NCBI RefSeq assembly: GCF_000718135.1
Contig: NZ_JOEM01000026.1
Coordinates: forward strand, 36,258-100,257
Source: Streptomyces cyaneofuscatus
Lineage (GTDB): Bacteria > Actinomycetota > Actinomycetes > Streptomycetales > Streptomycetaceae
Reading direction: 5' to 3'
DNA: 64,000 bases
A program made the position numbers and the translations under genes. Position 1 is the first letter of the stretch; each line of letters opens with the position of its first letter. The notes under the pieces are model-generated. The model searched no databases. It was given only the letters and a program-made list of their open reading frames with translations, and had not been told where the DNA came from. Shown piece by piece: positions 15,589-24,295 of this stretch.

Positions 15589-16581
15589 ATGCCGCACCGC
15601 GTCGCCGTCCTGGCCCTGGACGGACTGCTCCCCTTCGAACTGGGCATCCCGGCCCGGATCTTCGGCCGCTCCCTGGACCCCGCGCCGGGCAACAAGGGCG
15701 GGAAGCTGTACGAGGTCGTGACCTGCTCCGTCCGCCCGCCGGGGCCCGTACGGACCGACTCCGACTACGCGATCCTGGTGGAGCACGGCCCCGAGGCGCT
15801 CGCCACCGCCGACACCGTGGTCATCCCCGCCTCCTACGAACTGGGCCCGGTCTTCGAGGAGGGCAAGCTCACCGAGGAGCTGGCCGCCGCCCTCGCGCTG
15901 GTCCGGCCGGGCACCCGCATGGTCTCCATCTGCACCGGCAGCTACGTCCTGGCCGCCGCCGGATACCTGGACGGCCGCCCGGCCACCACGCACTGGTCCT
16001 CCGCCGATCACTTCCAGCGGCTCTTCCCGCAGGTCCGCGTCGACCCGGACGTCCTGTTCATCGACGACGGCGACGTCCTCACCTCGGCCGGGGTCGCCGC
16101 CGGGATCGACCTCTGCCTCCACCTCGTGCGCCGCGACCACGGCTCGGCCGTCGCCAACGAGATCGCCCGGCGCACGGTCGTACCCCCGCACCGGGACGGC
16201 GGGCAGGCCCAGTACATCCACCGCCCCGTCCCCGAACCGCAGTTCGCGACCACCACCGCGGCCCGCGCGTGGGCGCTGGGGCGGCTGGAGAGGCCGATCC
16301 TGCTGCGGGACATGGCGCGGCAGGAGTCGATGAGCGTACGGACCTTCACCCGCCGCTTCCGGGAGGAGGTGGGGGTCAGCCCCGGCCAGTGGCTGACCCA
16401 GCAACGGGTGGAGCGGGCGCGCCACCTGCTGGAGTCCTCGGACCTGCCGATCGACCAGGTGGCCCGCGACGCGGGCTTCGGCACGGCGACCTCCCTGCGT
16501 CAGCACCTCCAGGCGGCGCTGGGCGTGCCGCCGACGGTGTACCGCCGCACATTCCGCCGGGCGTCGGCGGACACGCCGTAG
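15589..16581 (+). CDS. GlxA-type AraC regulator with DJ-1/PfpI domain
   Basis: A 330-residue regulator of the GlxA family. Residues about 3-185 form a DJ-1/PfpI domain that begins RVAVLALDGLLPFELGIPAR and carries the elbow cysteine in MVSICTGSYVLAAAGYLDG. The C-terminal AraC unit shows LRDMARQESMSVRTFTRRF and VARDAGFGTATSLRQHL. Family members sense small metabolites and regulate transport or detoxification. It faces the MFS/DUF2809 operon across 117 bases. AGGAGG is located close before its ATG. Confidence 0.9.
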   Translation: MPHRVAVLALDGLLPFELGIPARIFGRSLDPAPGNKGGKLYEVVTCSVRPPGPVRTDSDYAILVEHGPEALATADTVVIPASYELGPVFEEGKLTEELAAALALVRPGTRMVSICTGSYVLAAAGYLDGRPATTHWSSADHFQRLFPQVRVDPDVLFIDDGDVLTSAGVAAGIDLCLHLVRRDHGSAVANEIARRTVVPPHRDGGQAQYIHRPVPEPQFATTTAARAWALGRLERPILLRDMARQESMSVRTFTRRFREEVGVSPGQWLTQQRVERARHLLESSDLPIDQVARDAGFGTATSLRQHLQAALGVPPTVYRRTFRRASADTP

Positions 16582-16587
16582 GCAGGG

Positions 16588-17244
16588 TTACGCGCTCCGC
16601 TGCCGCAGCAGGTCGTCCAGCTCGGCCGCGAAGAGCTGCGCCGGGTCGATGCGCATGCCGGTGAAGTGCCCGGCGAGCTCCAGGGACAGGACGCCGTGCA
16701 TCCGGGTCCAGAAGCTCATGGCCAGGTGCAGGGCGGCGGGCGGGGCGGGGTGGTCACCGGCCCAGCCCCGGTGCTCCTCCAGGTGAGCGGCGAACGGGGC
16801 TGCCGGGGCTTCCTGCGTGAGCCCCGCGCAGGCGTCGAGCAGTGTCGCCATGATCTCGGAGGAGATGGCCGTGGTGTCGTCGGGCGCGTGGTAGCCGGGG
16901 ACCGGGGTGCCGTAGAGGAGGAAGTACCGGTGCGGGTCCTCCAGCGCCCAGCCGCGCAGCGCGTGCGCCAGGCCTGACAGGTCGGCACCATCAGCGGCCG
17001 CCGCCCGCAGGGTGTCGGCGAGGCTGCGGTACCCGTCCCGGATGAGCTCGGTGATCAGCTCGTCCCGGCCCGCGAAGTAGCGGTAGAGCGCGGGGCCGCT
17101 CACGCCCATCCGCTTGGCGATCGCGTTGAGGGAGAGCGCGGAGGCACCGGCCGTGGCGATCTGCTCCCAGGCGTGTTCCTTGATCTCCGTACGGACCTGG
17201 GCGCGGTATCGCTCGCGCGGGGTCGCGGCGTTGGACTCCCCCAT
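16588..17244 (-). CDS. TetR/AcrR-family regulator
   Basis: A 218-residue TetR protein. The N-terminal HTH is at about residues 15-62: EIKEHAWEQIATAGASALSLNAIAKRMGVSGPALYRYFAGRDELI, shown here in part as IAKRMGVSGPALYRYF. The C-terminal domain is of the WHG type often found in streptomycete TetR proteins (LARGW-like helix ALRGWALEDPHRYFLLYG). It is divergent from the SRPBCC gene at 17390, with two matching operator copies between them. The ligand is unknown. Confidence 0.92.
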   Translation of the reverse strand: MGESNAATPRERYRAQVRTEIKEHAWEQIATAGASALSLNAIAKRMGVSGPALYRYFAGRDELITELIRDGYRSLADTLRAAAADGADLSGLAHALRGWALEDPHRYFLLYGTPVPGYHAPDDTTAISSEIMATLLDACAGLTQEAPAAPFAAHLEEHRGWAGDHPAPPAALHLAMSFWTRMHGVLSLELAGHFTGMRIDPAQLFAAELDDLLRQRSA

Positions 17245-17285
17245 GGCGTGACACCTTCCCCCAGCAGTGAGGCTACGTGCTCAAA

Positions 17286-17356
17286 GTTTCGTTAGAAGCT
17301 ATCACGAAACCTGTTGACCCTTCAGTTCGCGATGCGTTACAACTTCTAACGAACAC
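17286..17356. promoter_or_regulatory. Divergent TetR promoter region with two operator copies
   Basis: Site 1 (17286-17310) is an inverted repeat, GTTTCGT and ACGAAAC around TAGAAGCTATC. Site 2 (about 17333-17356) repeats most of it on the opposite strand; both share TTCGTTAGAAG(C/T)T. Between and over them is a plus-strand promoter with -35 TTGACC (17314-17319) and -10 TTACAA (17337-17342), spaced 17 bases. Site 2 covers the -10 element, which fits repression of the SRPBCC gene by the TetR protein. Confidence 0.65.
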
Positions 17357-17389
17357 ACGAGATTCTAGCTCCAGTCGAAGGAGACGCCC

Positions 17390-18025
17390 ATGTCCCGCAC
17401 CCGCACGCGTACCGCCGCCCTCTTCACCGTCCCGCTCGTCGTCGCCGGGGTCCTGGCCACCACCGCTGCCGCCGCGCCCGCCGGAGCCACCACTCCGCGC
17501 CCCGGCCCGTCCCTCACCTGCAAGGGCAAGGGCGTCGACGCGAAGGCCCTGGTACGGGCCCGGGCCGCGACCGTCATCGACGCGTCGCCGGCCACCGTCT
17601 GGAAGCTCCAGACGGACGTGGAGCGCTGGCCGGACTGGCAGGCCCACGTCACAGGCGTGGACCGCCTCGACCACGGGCGCTTCCGCCCCGGTTCGGCGTT
17701 CCGGTGGACGACCCCGATCCCGCCGAACCCGGCAACTCCCGCCACCAGCCTGGACATCACGTCCACCGTCAAGCAGCTGAAGCCCAACTCCTGCATCCGT
17801 TGGACCGGTCCGGCCGTCGGCGAGGGGCTGCACATCGACGGCGTCCACGTCTGGAGCTTCACGAAGGTCCGGGGCGGGGTCCTCGTGCGGACCGAGGAGA
17901 CCCACACCGGGGAGCAGGTCGACGCGAACGTCCCCTTCGCGACCGAGATCCTCCAGCAGGGGCTGGACGCGTGGCTGGCCGATCTGAAGACGGCCGCAGA
18001 GGCCCGGTCCTGCCCCCGCCGCTGA
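17390..18025 (+). CDS. Secreted SRPBCC-family (polyketide cyclase-like) protein
   Basis: A 211-residue protein with a signal peptide: basic start, a hydrophobic stretch (LFTVPLVVAGVLATTAAAAP) and a likely cleavage after Ala-x-Ala near residue 35. The mature part is a START/SRPBCC helix-grip fold (ASPATVWKLQTDVERWPDWQ; a typical cyclase-like opening), ending in a long C-terminal helix. Two mature cysteines could form a disulfide. It probably binds a hydrophobic small molecule outside the cell. The TetR gene is divergent from it and its operators overlap this promoter. Confidence 0.82.
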   Translation: MSRTRTRTAALFTVPLVVAGVLATTAAAAPAGATTPRPGPSLTCKGKGVDAKALVRARAATVIDASPATVWKLQTDVERWPDWQAHVTGVDRLDHGRFRPGSAFRWTTPIPPNPATPATSLDITSTVKQLKPNSCIRWTGPAVGEGLHIDGVHVWSFTKVRGGVLVRTEETHTGEQVDANVPFATEILQQGLDAWLADLKTAAEARSCPRR

Positions 18026-18026
18026 C

Positions 18027-19076
18027 TCAGAAGACCAGGACCCCCCGCGCCACCCGCCCGTGGTGGGCGTCGTCGGCGGCCTTGGCGAAATCCTCCACCG
18101 GGTAGGTCTCGGTGACCAGTTCGTCCAGCAGCAGCCGGCCCTCCCGGTACAGGTCCGCGTACAGGGCGATGTCGCGCTGCGGCCGCGAGGAGCCGTAACG
18201 GCAGCCGAGGATCGACTTGTCCAGGTACATCGAGGAGACGGTGAACGACGCCTCGGCGCTCGCCGCCGGTACGCCGAGCAGGACCGCCTGGCCGTGCCGG
18301 TCCAGCAGGTCGATCGCCTGCCGGATCAGCTCGGTGCGGCCGACGCACTCGAAGGCGTGGTCGGCTCCGTCGGGGAGGATGTCGCGCACCCCCTCGGCGC
18401 TCGTCAGGAAGTGCGTGGCGCCGAACTGCCGGGCCACCGCCTCCTTCGCCGGGTTGCTGTCGACGGCGACGACGGTGAGCGCACCGGCCAGCCGGGCACC
18501 CTGGAGCACGTTGAGGCCGATGCCGCCGGTGCCGATGACCACGACGCTGTCGCCCCGGTCGACCTTCGCCCGGTTCAGTACGGCCCCGACGCCGGTGAGG
18601 ACCCCGCAGCCGATCAGGGCGGCGGAGGTGAGGGGGAGGTCGGCGGGGATGCGTACCGCCTGCACAGCTCGTACCAACGTACGTTCCGCGAAAGCTGAGT
18701 TGGAGGCGAACTGGAACAGTTTCTCGCCCCCGCGCGAGAACGGCCGCCCGGGCCGCCCGATCGCCTTCCGGCACATGGTCGGCCTGCCCCGGTCACACTG
18801 GGCGCACGCCCCGCAGTTGGCGAGGGTCGACAGCGCGACATGATCACCCGGCCGTACGTGGCTGACGCCGGGTCCGACGGCCTCCACCACGCCCGCGCCC
18901 TCGTGGCCGAGCACGACGGGGACGGGGAAGGGGATCGTGCCGTCGATGACGGACAGGTCGCTGTGGCAGAGACCGGCGGCGGCCACCGCGACGAGCACCT
19001 CGCCGGGGCCGGGGTCGCGTATCTCCAGGTCGTCGACGACCTCGGTCCGTGTGCCGTCGAAGACGACGCCTCTCAT
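18027..19076 (-). CDS. Zinc-dependent alcohol dehydrogenase (class III-like MDR)
   Basis: A 349-residue medium-chain dehydrogenase. The catalytic zinc site is visible ([11 protein letters not shown] with Cys, and [12 protein letters not shown] with His-Glu). The structural zinc loop is complete with four cysteines ([15 protein letters not shown]), and the NAD motif is [19 protein letters not shown]. It would oxidise an alcohol intermediate to an aldehyde or ketone. It is coupled by ATGA overlap to the acyl-CoA dehydrogenase upstream, so both belong to one catabolic operon. Confidence 0.92.
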   Translation of the reverse strand: MRGVVFDGTRTEVVDDLEIRDPGPGEVLVAVAAAGLCHSDLSVIDGTIPFPVPVVLGHEGAGVVEAVGPGVSHVRPGDHVALSTLANCGACAQCDRGRPTMCRKAIGRPGRPFSRGGEKLFQFASNSAFAERTLVRAVQAVRIPADLPLTSAALIGCGVLTGVGAVLNRAKVDRGDSVVVIGTGGIGLNVLQGARLAGALTVVAVDSNPAKEAVARQFGATHFLTSAEGVRDILPDGADHAFECVGRTELIRQAIDLLDRHGQAVLLGVPAASAEASFTVSSMYLDKSILGCRYGSSRPQRDIALYADLYREGRLLLDELVTETYPVEDFAKAADDAHHGRVARGVLVF

Positions 19077-20200
19077 CTCGGCTCCCTCGGTAGGCCGAGC
19101 ACCCGCTCGGCGATGATGTTCCGCTGGATCTCGTCGGAGCCGCCGTAGATGGTGTCGGCCCGGGTGAAGAGGAACAGGTGTTGCGCGGGGTTGAGTTCGT
19201 ACGGCTGTTCCGGCGACCAGGGCTGTGGGCCGACGGCCCCCGCCTCGCCCCTCACCTCCACCGCCAGCTCGCCGAGCCGCTGGTGCCAGCCGCCCCAGAG
19301 GAGCTTGGCCACGCTGGGGGCGCCCGGGTCGCCGGGGGTGCCGAGGGTGCGGAGGGCGTGGCGGCGCATGGTGACGAGCTCGGCCCACTGGCGTACGAGC
19401 CGGGCTCGGAGCACCGGGTCCTCGGCGGCCCCGGTCGCCCGGGCGGCGGCGATGACCTCATTCAACTCCTGCGCGAAACCGATCTGTTGGGCGAGGGTGG
19501 AGACGCCGCGCTCCAGGGCGAGCAGCCCCATGGCGACGGCCCATCCGTTGCCCTCGCCGCCGACCGCCTCGGCGGCCCGGGCCCCGTCGAAGAAGACCTC
19601 GTTGAACTCGCTGGTGCCCGTCATCTGGCGGATCGGCCGCACCTCGATCCTGCCCGGCTGGTCCATCTCCACCAGGAGGAAGGAGAGACCGTGGTGGCGG
19701 GTGGAGCCGGGTTCGGTGCGGGCGAGGACGAAGCACCAGTCGGCGTCCTGGGCGAGGGAGGTCCAGATCTTCTGGCCGGTGACGGTGTAGCCGCCGGTGC
19801 CGTCCGGGGTGGCGGTGGTCCGGATCCCGGCGAGGTCGGACCCGGCGCCGGGTTCGCTGTACCCCTGGCACCAGAGGGTCTCGCCGCGGGCGATGGGGGG
19901 CAGGTGGCGGCGCCGCTGCTCCTCGGTGCCGTAGGCGATGAGGGTGGGGGCGAGGAGGTTCTCGCCGATGTGGCCCATGCGGGGCGGGGCGGTGGAGCGG
20001 GCGTACTCCTCGGCCCAGATGACCTGGTGGGTGAGGGGGGCGGGGCGGTTGCCGTAGCCCGCGCCGCCGCCGTCCTCCGGCCAGCCGATGCCGATCCACC
20101 CCGCCCGGCCCAGCTCGCGTTCCCACGCGCGAGGGTCAGGGGTGGGGGTGTCGGCGAGGTGACTGTCCAGCCAGGCGCGTACCTCGGTACGAAAGTCCAT
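19073..20200 (-). CDS. Acyl-CoA dehydrogenase
   Basis: A 375-residue flavoenzyme with the acyl-CoA dehydrogenase fold. Motifs: [21 protein letters not shown] (FAD and substrate loop), [20 protein letters not shown], and the C-terminal [16 protein letters not shown]. It introduces a double bond in an acyl-CoA and passes electrons to ETF. It begins the operon with the alcohol dehydrogenase. Similar sequences are common in the heteromeric FadE enzymes of steroid and branched-acid catabolism, but no partner subunit is adjacent here. Confidence 0.92.
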   Translation of the reverse strand: MDFRTEVRAWLDSHLADTPTPDPRAWERELGRAGWIGIGWPEDGGGAGYGNRPAPLTHQVIWAEEYARSTAPPRMGHIGENLLAPTLIAYGTEEQRRRHLPPIARGETLWCQGYSEPGAGSDLAGIRTTATPDGTGGYTVTGQKIWTSLAQDADWCFVLARTEPGSTRHHGLSFLLVEMDQPGRIEVRPIRQMTGTSEFNEVFFDGARAAEAVGGEGNGWAVAMGLLALERGVSTLAQQIGFAQELNEVIAAARATGAAEDPVLRARLVRQWAELVTMRRHALRTLGTPGDPGAPSVAKLLWGGWHQRLGELAVEVRGEAGAVGPQPWSPEQPYELNPAQHLFLFTRADTIYGGSDEIQRNIIAERVLGLPREPR

Positions 20201-20234
20201 GCGTGCCTCCTGTTCCTGGGGGCTCCGCCCCCAG

Positions 20235-20374
20235 ACCCCCGCTCCTCAATCGCCGGAGAGGCTTGGTTGTTCGGGCACCCGCTCCTCAAACGCCGGAGGG
20301 GCTGGATCGTCGGCCCCAACGCCGGAGCGGCCGAAAGGGGGGCGGCCCCGTCCTCAATCGCCGGACGGGCTGGA
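20235..20374. repeat. Cluster of GC-rich extragenic repeats
   Basis: Four copies of a short element, CCGCTCCTCAAACGCCGGAG(G) and variants, occur at about 20238-20262, 20280-20304, 20315-20332 and 20348-20374. Each is palindromic around CTCC...GGAG or CCCGTCC...GGACGGG. This element is widespread between Streptomyces genes. The last copy contains the stop codon and last codons of the SDR gene. It may help terminate transcripts from both sides. Confidence 0.75.
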
Positions 20375-21292
20375 GGGTGCGTTCGGGCGGGAGCCGGCCC
20401 GTGCCGCCTGCGCCATCTCCTCCACCCGCGCCAGCATCGGCATCGGGTCCGTCCCCACCGTCCCCGGGAGGAACTCCGCGATCCGTTCCGGGGTCCACGG
20501 CGCCCCCTCCGCGTACCCCGCCCGCAGCTCCCTCGGCTGGGCCCAGACCGCGATCTTGGGGCCTGCGATCGTGTACACCTGGCCGGTGATCCGCTCCTCC
20601 CGCGCCCGCTCGCTCAGCAGGTAGACCACCAGCGCCGCCACGTCCTCCGGCTCCCCGATCTCGGAGAGCTCCATCGGCACCCCGGCCGACATCCGGGTCC
20701 GGGCCACCGGGGCGACCGCGTTGGCCGTCACCCCGTAACGGTGCAGGCCCAGCGCCGCGCTGCGGACCAGCGAGATGATCCCGCCCTTCGCCGCGCTGTA
20801 GTTGGCCTGGGACACGCTCCCCTGGTGGTTGCCGCTGGTGAAGCCGATCAGCGTGCCCCCGCCCTCCTGCTTCCGCATCACCGCCGATGCCGCGCGGAAG
20901 ACCGTGAACGTGCCCTTCAGGTGCGTCGCGAGGACCGGGTCCCACTCCTCCTCGGACATGTTGAACAGCATCCGCTCCCGCAGGATCCCGGCCACGCAGA
21001 CCACCCCGTCGAGCCGGCCGTACTCCGCCAGGGCCGTGTCCACGATCCGCTGTCCGCCCGCCATCGTGGAGATGTCGTCGGCCACCGCGACCGCCTGCCC
21101 GCCCGCCGCCTCGATCTCCTTGACCACCGACCGGGCGATCTCGCTGGTGGGCTCGGACCCCTCCACCGAGACGCCGTAGTCGTTGACGACGACCCGCGCC
21201 CCCTCCGCCGCCGCGCCAAGCGCCACCGCCCGTCCGATGCCCCGGCCGGCCCCCGTGACGGCGACCACCTTGCCTGCCAAGAAGTTCCCCAT
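20354..21292 (-). CDS. Short-chain dehydrogenase/reductase (SDR)
   Basis: A 312-residue classical SDR. The nucleotide motif is VVAVTGAGRGIGRAVALG (residues 9-26), followed by an acidic residue for NAD (VVNDYG), and the active site YSAAKGG. The Ser is in GFTSGNHQG. The protein is longer than the usual 250 residues, with a C-terminal extension seen in beta-oxidation-type SDRs (MFE-2-like 3-hydroxyacyl-CoA dehydrogenases). It probably oxidises a 3-hydroxyacyl-CoA in the pathway. It is divergent from the cyclase gene across a CTGAC-type operator. The last residues are encoded within an extragenic repeat. Confidence 0.9.
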   Translation of the reverse strand: MGNFLAGKVVAVTGAGRGIGRAVALGAAAEGARVVVNDYGVSVEGSEPTSEIARSVVKEIEAAGGQAVAVADDISTMAGGQRIVDTALAEYGRLDGVVCVAGILRERMLFNMSEEEWDPVLATHLKGTFTVFRAASAVMRKQEGGGTLIGFTSGNHQGSVSQANYSAAKGGIISLVRSAALGLHRYGVTANAVAPVARTRMSAGVPMELSEIGEPEDVAALVVYLLSERAREERITGQVYTIAGPKIAVWAQPRELRAGYAEGAPWTPERIAEFLPGTVGTDPMPMLARVEEMAQAARAGSRPNAPSSPSGD

Positions 21293-21314
21293 GCCCGGCC
21301 CCTTCCCGCGGTTT

Positions 21315-21346
21315 CTGACGGACCGTTAGATTTTACGGGCAGTCAG
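21315..21346. promoter_or_regulatory. CTGACnGnnCGTCAG operator, one good and one weak copy
   Basis: CTGACGGACCGTTAG (21315-21329) and a weaker TTTACGGGCAGTCAG (21332-21346) lie in the 84-base gap between the divergent SDR and cyclase genes. Either would be placed to control both promoters. Confidence 0.55.
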
Positions 21347-21376
21347 ATGCTCCGGCACAAGACCCAGGAGGTCCCC

Positions 21377-22303
21377 ATGTCCCTGCCGGCCGAGTTCCAC
21401 GAACGCGCCGAGCGCGTGAACAACTGGGGGCGCTGGGGCGAGGCCGACGAGCGCGGGACGCTCAACCTGATCACCGACGCCGTCGTACGGGAGGCCGTCG
21501 CCACCGTCCGGAGCGGTCGCCGGATACCGCTCGCGCTGCCGCTCCGGCACGGCGGCGTGCAGAGCGGATTCATCCCGGGACGGATCGACCCGCTGCACAC
21601 GATGGTCCAGATCAACCAGGAGATCTTCGGCCCGGGGACCGTCGCCACCAGCGACGACACCGTCACCATGGGGCTCCAGGCCGCCACCCACTGGGACGCC
21701 CTGACCCACGCCTCGCACGGCGGCCGGATCTACAACGGGCGCCCTGCCGACACCATCACGGCGCACGCCGGCGCGCAGTTCTCGTCGATCGCCGCCGTGG
21801 AGCATGTCGTGTCACGGGGCGTGCTGCTCGATGTCGCGCGCGCCCGGGGCGTGGACCGGCTGGCCGGCGATCACGCCGTCACGCCGGAGGATCTGGACGC
21901 GGCGGAGGAGTTCGGGGGCGTACGCGTACGGGCCGGGGACGTCGTCCTCGTACGGACAGGGCAGGTGCAGGTCGTCCTGGCCGGGGACCGGCACGCGTAC
22001 GGCTATCCGTCGCCCGGGCTGTCCGTGCGCACGCCCGAGTGGTTCCACGCCCGGGATGTGGCGGCGGTCGCCAACGACACCCTGACCTTCGAGATCTTCC
22101 CGCCGGAGATCGAGGACCTGTGGCTGCCCGTGCACGCGCTCCACCTCGTCGAGATGGGCATGCTCCAGGGCCAGAACTGGGACCTGGAGGAGCTGTCCAC
22201 AGCCTGTGCGGAGGAGCGGCGGTACGCCTTCCTGCTCACCGCCGCGCCGGAGCCGTTCACCGGGGCCACCGGATCTCCGGTCGCCCCGGTCGCGGTGCTG
22301 TGA
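21377..22303 (+). CDS. Cyclase-family metal-dependent hydrolase
   Basis: A 308-residue protein of the cyclase family (kynurenine formamidase / isatin hydrolase fold). Metal-binding signature: a His in THWDALTHASHGG (HWDxxxHxxxxG form), with more conserved His and Asp downstream. The family hydrolyses cyclic amides or lactone-type rings, which suits opening of a ring intermediate. The ATG at 21377 has AGGAGG six bases upstream. It is the first gene to the right of the SDR and shares its operator. Confidence 0.87.
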   Translation: MSLPAEFHERAERVNNWGRWGEADERGTLNLITDAVVREAVATVRSGRRIPLALPLRHGGVQSGFIPGRIDPLHTMVQINQEIFGPGTVATSDDTVTMGLQAATHWDALTHASHGGRIYNGRPADTITAHAGAQFSSIAAVEHVVSRGVLLDVARARGVDRLAGDHAVTPEDLDAAEEFGGVRVRAGDVVLVRTGQVQVVLAGDRHAYGYPSPGLSVRTPEWFHARDVAAVANDTLTFEIFPPEIEDLWLPVHALHLVEMGMLQGQNWDLEELSTACAEERRYAFLLTAAPEPFTGATGSPVAPVAVL

Positions 22304-22313
22304 TCCCGTAAAA

Positions 22314-22338
22314 CCTGAGCCCGCAAAAAGCGCTCAGG
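22314..22338. terminator. Short bidirectional hairpin
   Basis: CCTGAGC (22314-22320) and GCTCAGG (22332-22338) form a seven-base stem around an A-rich loop, between the ends of the cyclase gene and the convergent ATP-binding protein gene. Confidence 0.5.
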
Positions 22339-22843
22339 CCAGGCCGGTCGCGTTCGTGAAGACGCAGGAGGGCGGTTCGCACACCTCGCCGCCCTGCACG
22401 ACGACCTTCGGCGGCGCCTCCGGGACCGCCGCCGGAGCGCCCCGGTCCACCTCGCACCAGATCTGCTTCCCGGCGCCCTCCGACTGCCAGCCCCAGCGGT
22501 CCGCGAGGCCGTCCACCAGCTCCAGGCCCCGGCCGCCCGTGTCGTCACCCTCCGCGTGGCGCGGGCGCGGCGGGCAGTCGCTGGCGTCGGCGACCTCCAC
22601 CCGGACGGTCCCGGCCTCCCCGGCACCTCCACCCCCGCCGAACAGCATCCGCAGCACGGCCGGGCAGCCCGTGTGGACGACCGCGTTGGTGACCAGCTCC
22701 GAGATGAGCAGGATGAGCGTCTCCGCGAGCGGCTCGTCATCCCCTATCCCGGAACCGACCAGACGCGACCGCGCCCACCTACGGGCCCGCCCCACCTCTG
22801 CGGGATCCGGACCGACCTCCAGCTGAACCTGAAGCACCTGCAC
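22334..22843 (-). CDS. HATPase-type anti-sigma/serine kinase-like protein
   Basis: A 169-residue single-domain ATP-binding protein of the RsbW/SpoIIAB type so numerous in Streptomyces. The N box ELVTNAVVHTG and the G1 and G2 region (VEVADAS...GGRGLELVDGLADRWGW) are recognisable. A C-terminal tail after residue 135 is not conserved in the family. Such proteins phosphorylate or sequester an anti-sigma antagonist, but no STAS partner is adjacent. Start ATG 22843 is within a normal distance of the family start. Confidence 0.85.
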   Translation of the reverse strand: MQVLQVQLEVGPDPAEVGRARRWARSRLVGSGIGDDEPLAETLILLISELVTNAVVHTGCPAVLRMLFGGGGGAGEAGTVRVEVADASDCPPRPRHAEGDDTGGRGLELVDGLADRWGWQSEGAGKQIWCEVDRGAPAAVPEAPPKVVVQGGEVCEPPSCVFTNATGLA

Positions 22844-23281
22844 CGCTCACACCATCCGAACCGGCGGACACATCGCCTCGCGCCTCCTCAGGGTCACGGA
22901 ACGTGATTCCCTTACGCGACAGCATGGTTGACGTACAGTCACCGCAACAAGCGCTTCGGGCATATTCCAGCGCGAAGGAGTACGCGTGGTGCATACTGTG
23001 CGACGCACGCTGCGGGGAGTCGAACAGGAGCGCGCAGAGACCGCGAGAAACGCTCTTCGGGCAGGCCCGGCACATCTCCGGCAAGAGCCCTCGCCCCGGA
23101 CCGGAGCCGCCGCACAGGCCGCCCCCGGATCGCCCGGTTCCAGAACCACTCGCATCCCACGGAGCGTACCCGAGCCCGGCGCCGACTCCACCCGGTGACG
23201 AATCACGCAAAGGACACAACCCGGTATCGACGCCGACCGGCTGCACTGAGTCACGCTCCACCCCCTGCTTCGTCCGGCACG
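22844..23281. other. 438-base gap, possible small gene
   Basis: This gap upstream of the HATPase-type gene contains an AT-richer segment around 22920-22970 (TTGACG at 22927-22932). A 70-codon frame at 22986-23198 starts GTG GTG CAT behind AAGGAG and reads MVHTVRRTLRGVEQERAET..., an Arg/Glu-rich beginning and then low-complexity Pro/Gly/Ala. I do not recognise it. Its later part looks noncoding, so it is not called as a gene here with any confidence. Confidence 0.3.
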
Positions 23282-24289
23282 TCAACCGAGTGCCGCTGAA
23301 CCGCTGTACAGCGGCCGTACCGGGCCCAGATCGGCGGCCAGGAGCTCCTCCGCCTCGGCCGCCGTGAGCCACCGGGCCGCCCGGAGCCAGGCCCGTTTCA
23401 GGTGGAGGTGAACATCTGCCTCCCAGGTGAAGCCCATACCGCCGTGGATCTGGAGGCAGTCCCGCGCGTTACGGACGGCCGCCTCGTCGGCCAGCAGCTT
23501 CGCCGCCGCGATCTCCACCGGGTCGCCGGTCACCGCAGCCGCGTACACGGCGCTGCGGGCCGGTTCGGTGCGGGCGAGCATGTCGGCGCAGAGGTGTTTG
23601 ACCGCCTGGAACGAACCGATGAGCGAACCGAACTGTTCGCGCGAACCGGCGTGTTGAACGGCCATCTCGGTCGTGCGCGTGGCGCTCCCGAGCTGTTCGG
23701 CAGCGCTGAGAAGCGCCCCTTCGCGGCGGAGTGCGCCGGGGTACGCCTCCGAGGCCCCCGCACCCTCCCAGCGCCCCTCCACCCGGTGCAGCGGGGTCAG
23801 GGGATCCATCGACCGTACGGGAACGGCCCCCGCCACGAACGCCTCCAGCACCTCCCCCGTGAGCACCTCCAGCCTCTCCCCCTCGACCACCCCCGCACCT
23901 CCCCCCACCAGCACCGCGTCCGCGCCCCCCAGGTCCGCCACCGGCCGGCCGCCCCCCTCCGCGGCCGTCACCACCGCCTCCCCCTCCGCGGCCCCCTTCA
24001 CCAGCCCCGCCGCCAGATGCGTCGCCACCAGGGGCCCGGGCAGCAGCGCCCGGCCCGCCTCCTCGAAGAGCAGCACCGCCTCCGGCAGCCCGAGCCCCAC
24101 CCCGCCCGCCTCCTCCGGCAGCCGCAGCGCGAAGAACCCGGCGGCACCCAGCTCCCGCCACAGCGAACGGTCCAGGGCCCCGCCCCGCTCCACCGCCGCC
24201 CGCATCCGGTCCCGGTCGAACACCGCGCCGAGCAGGTCGCGCATACCGGACCGCAGGGCCCGCTGGTCGTCCGAGAGCTGGAAGTCCAC
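23282..24289 (-). CDS. Acyl-CoA dehydrogenase (second subunit type)
   Basis: A 335-residue acyl-CoA dehydrogenase-like protein. The N-terminal helix QLSDDQRALRSGMRDLLG and the C-terminal QIHGGMGFTWEADVHLHLKR are diagnostic. The middle domain is short and Gly/Val/Ala-rich and does not show the usual SEP-type FAD motif. That shape is typical of one partner in heteromeric (alpha2beta2) acyl-CoA dehydrogenases. The second partner is the gene six bases upstream. It would act on a side-chain or ring-derived acyl-CoA. Confidence 0.88.
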   Translation of the reverse strand: MDFQLSDDQRALRSGMRDLLGAVFDRDRMRAAVERGGALDRSLWRELGAAGFFALRLPEEAGGVGLGLPEAVLLFEEAGRALLPGPLVATHLAAGLVKGAAEGEAVVTAAEGGGRPVADLGGADAVLVGGGAGVVEGERLEVLTGEVLEAFVAGAVPVRSMDPLTPLHRVEGRWEGAGASEAYPGALRREGALLSAAEQLGSATRTTEMAVQHAGSREQFGSLIGSFQAVKHLCADMLARTEPARSAVYAAAVTGDPVEIAAAKLLADEAAVRNARDCLQIHGGMGFTWEADVHLHLKRAWLRAARWLTAAEAEELLAADLGPVRPLYSGSAALG

Positions 24290-24295
24290 GGCGGG

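Noticed and set aside
22986..23198. 70-codon frame behind AAGGAG in the gap upstream of the HATPase-type gene
   Set aside because: Only its first 25 residues look coding-like. The rest is low-complexity Pro/Gly/Arg sequence. Left as a possible gene in the gap entry.
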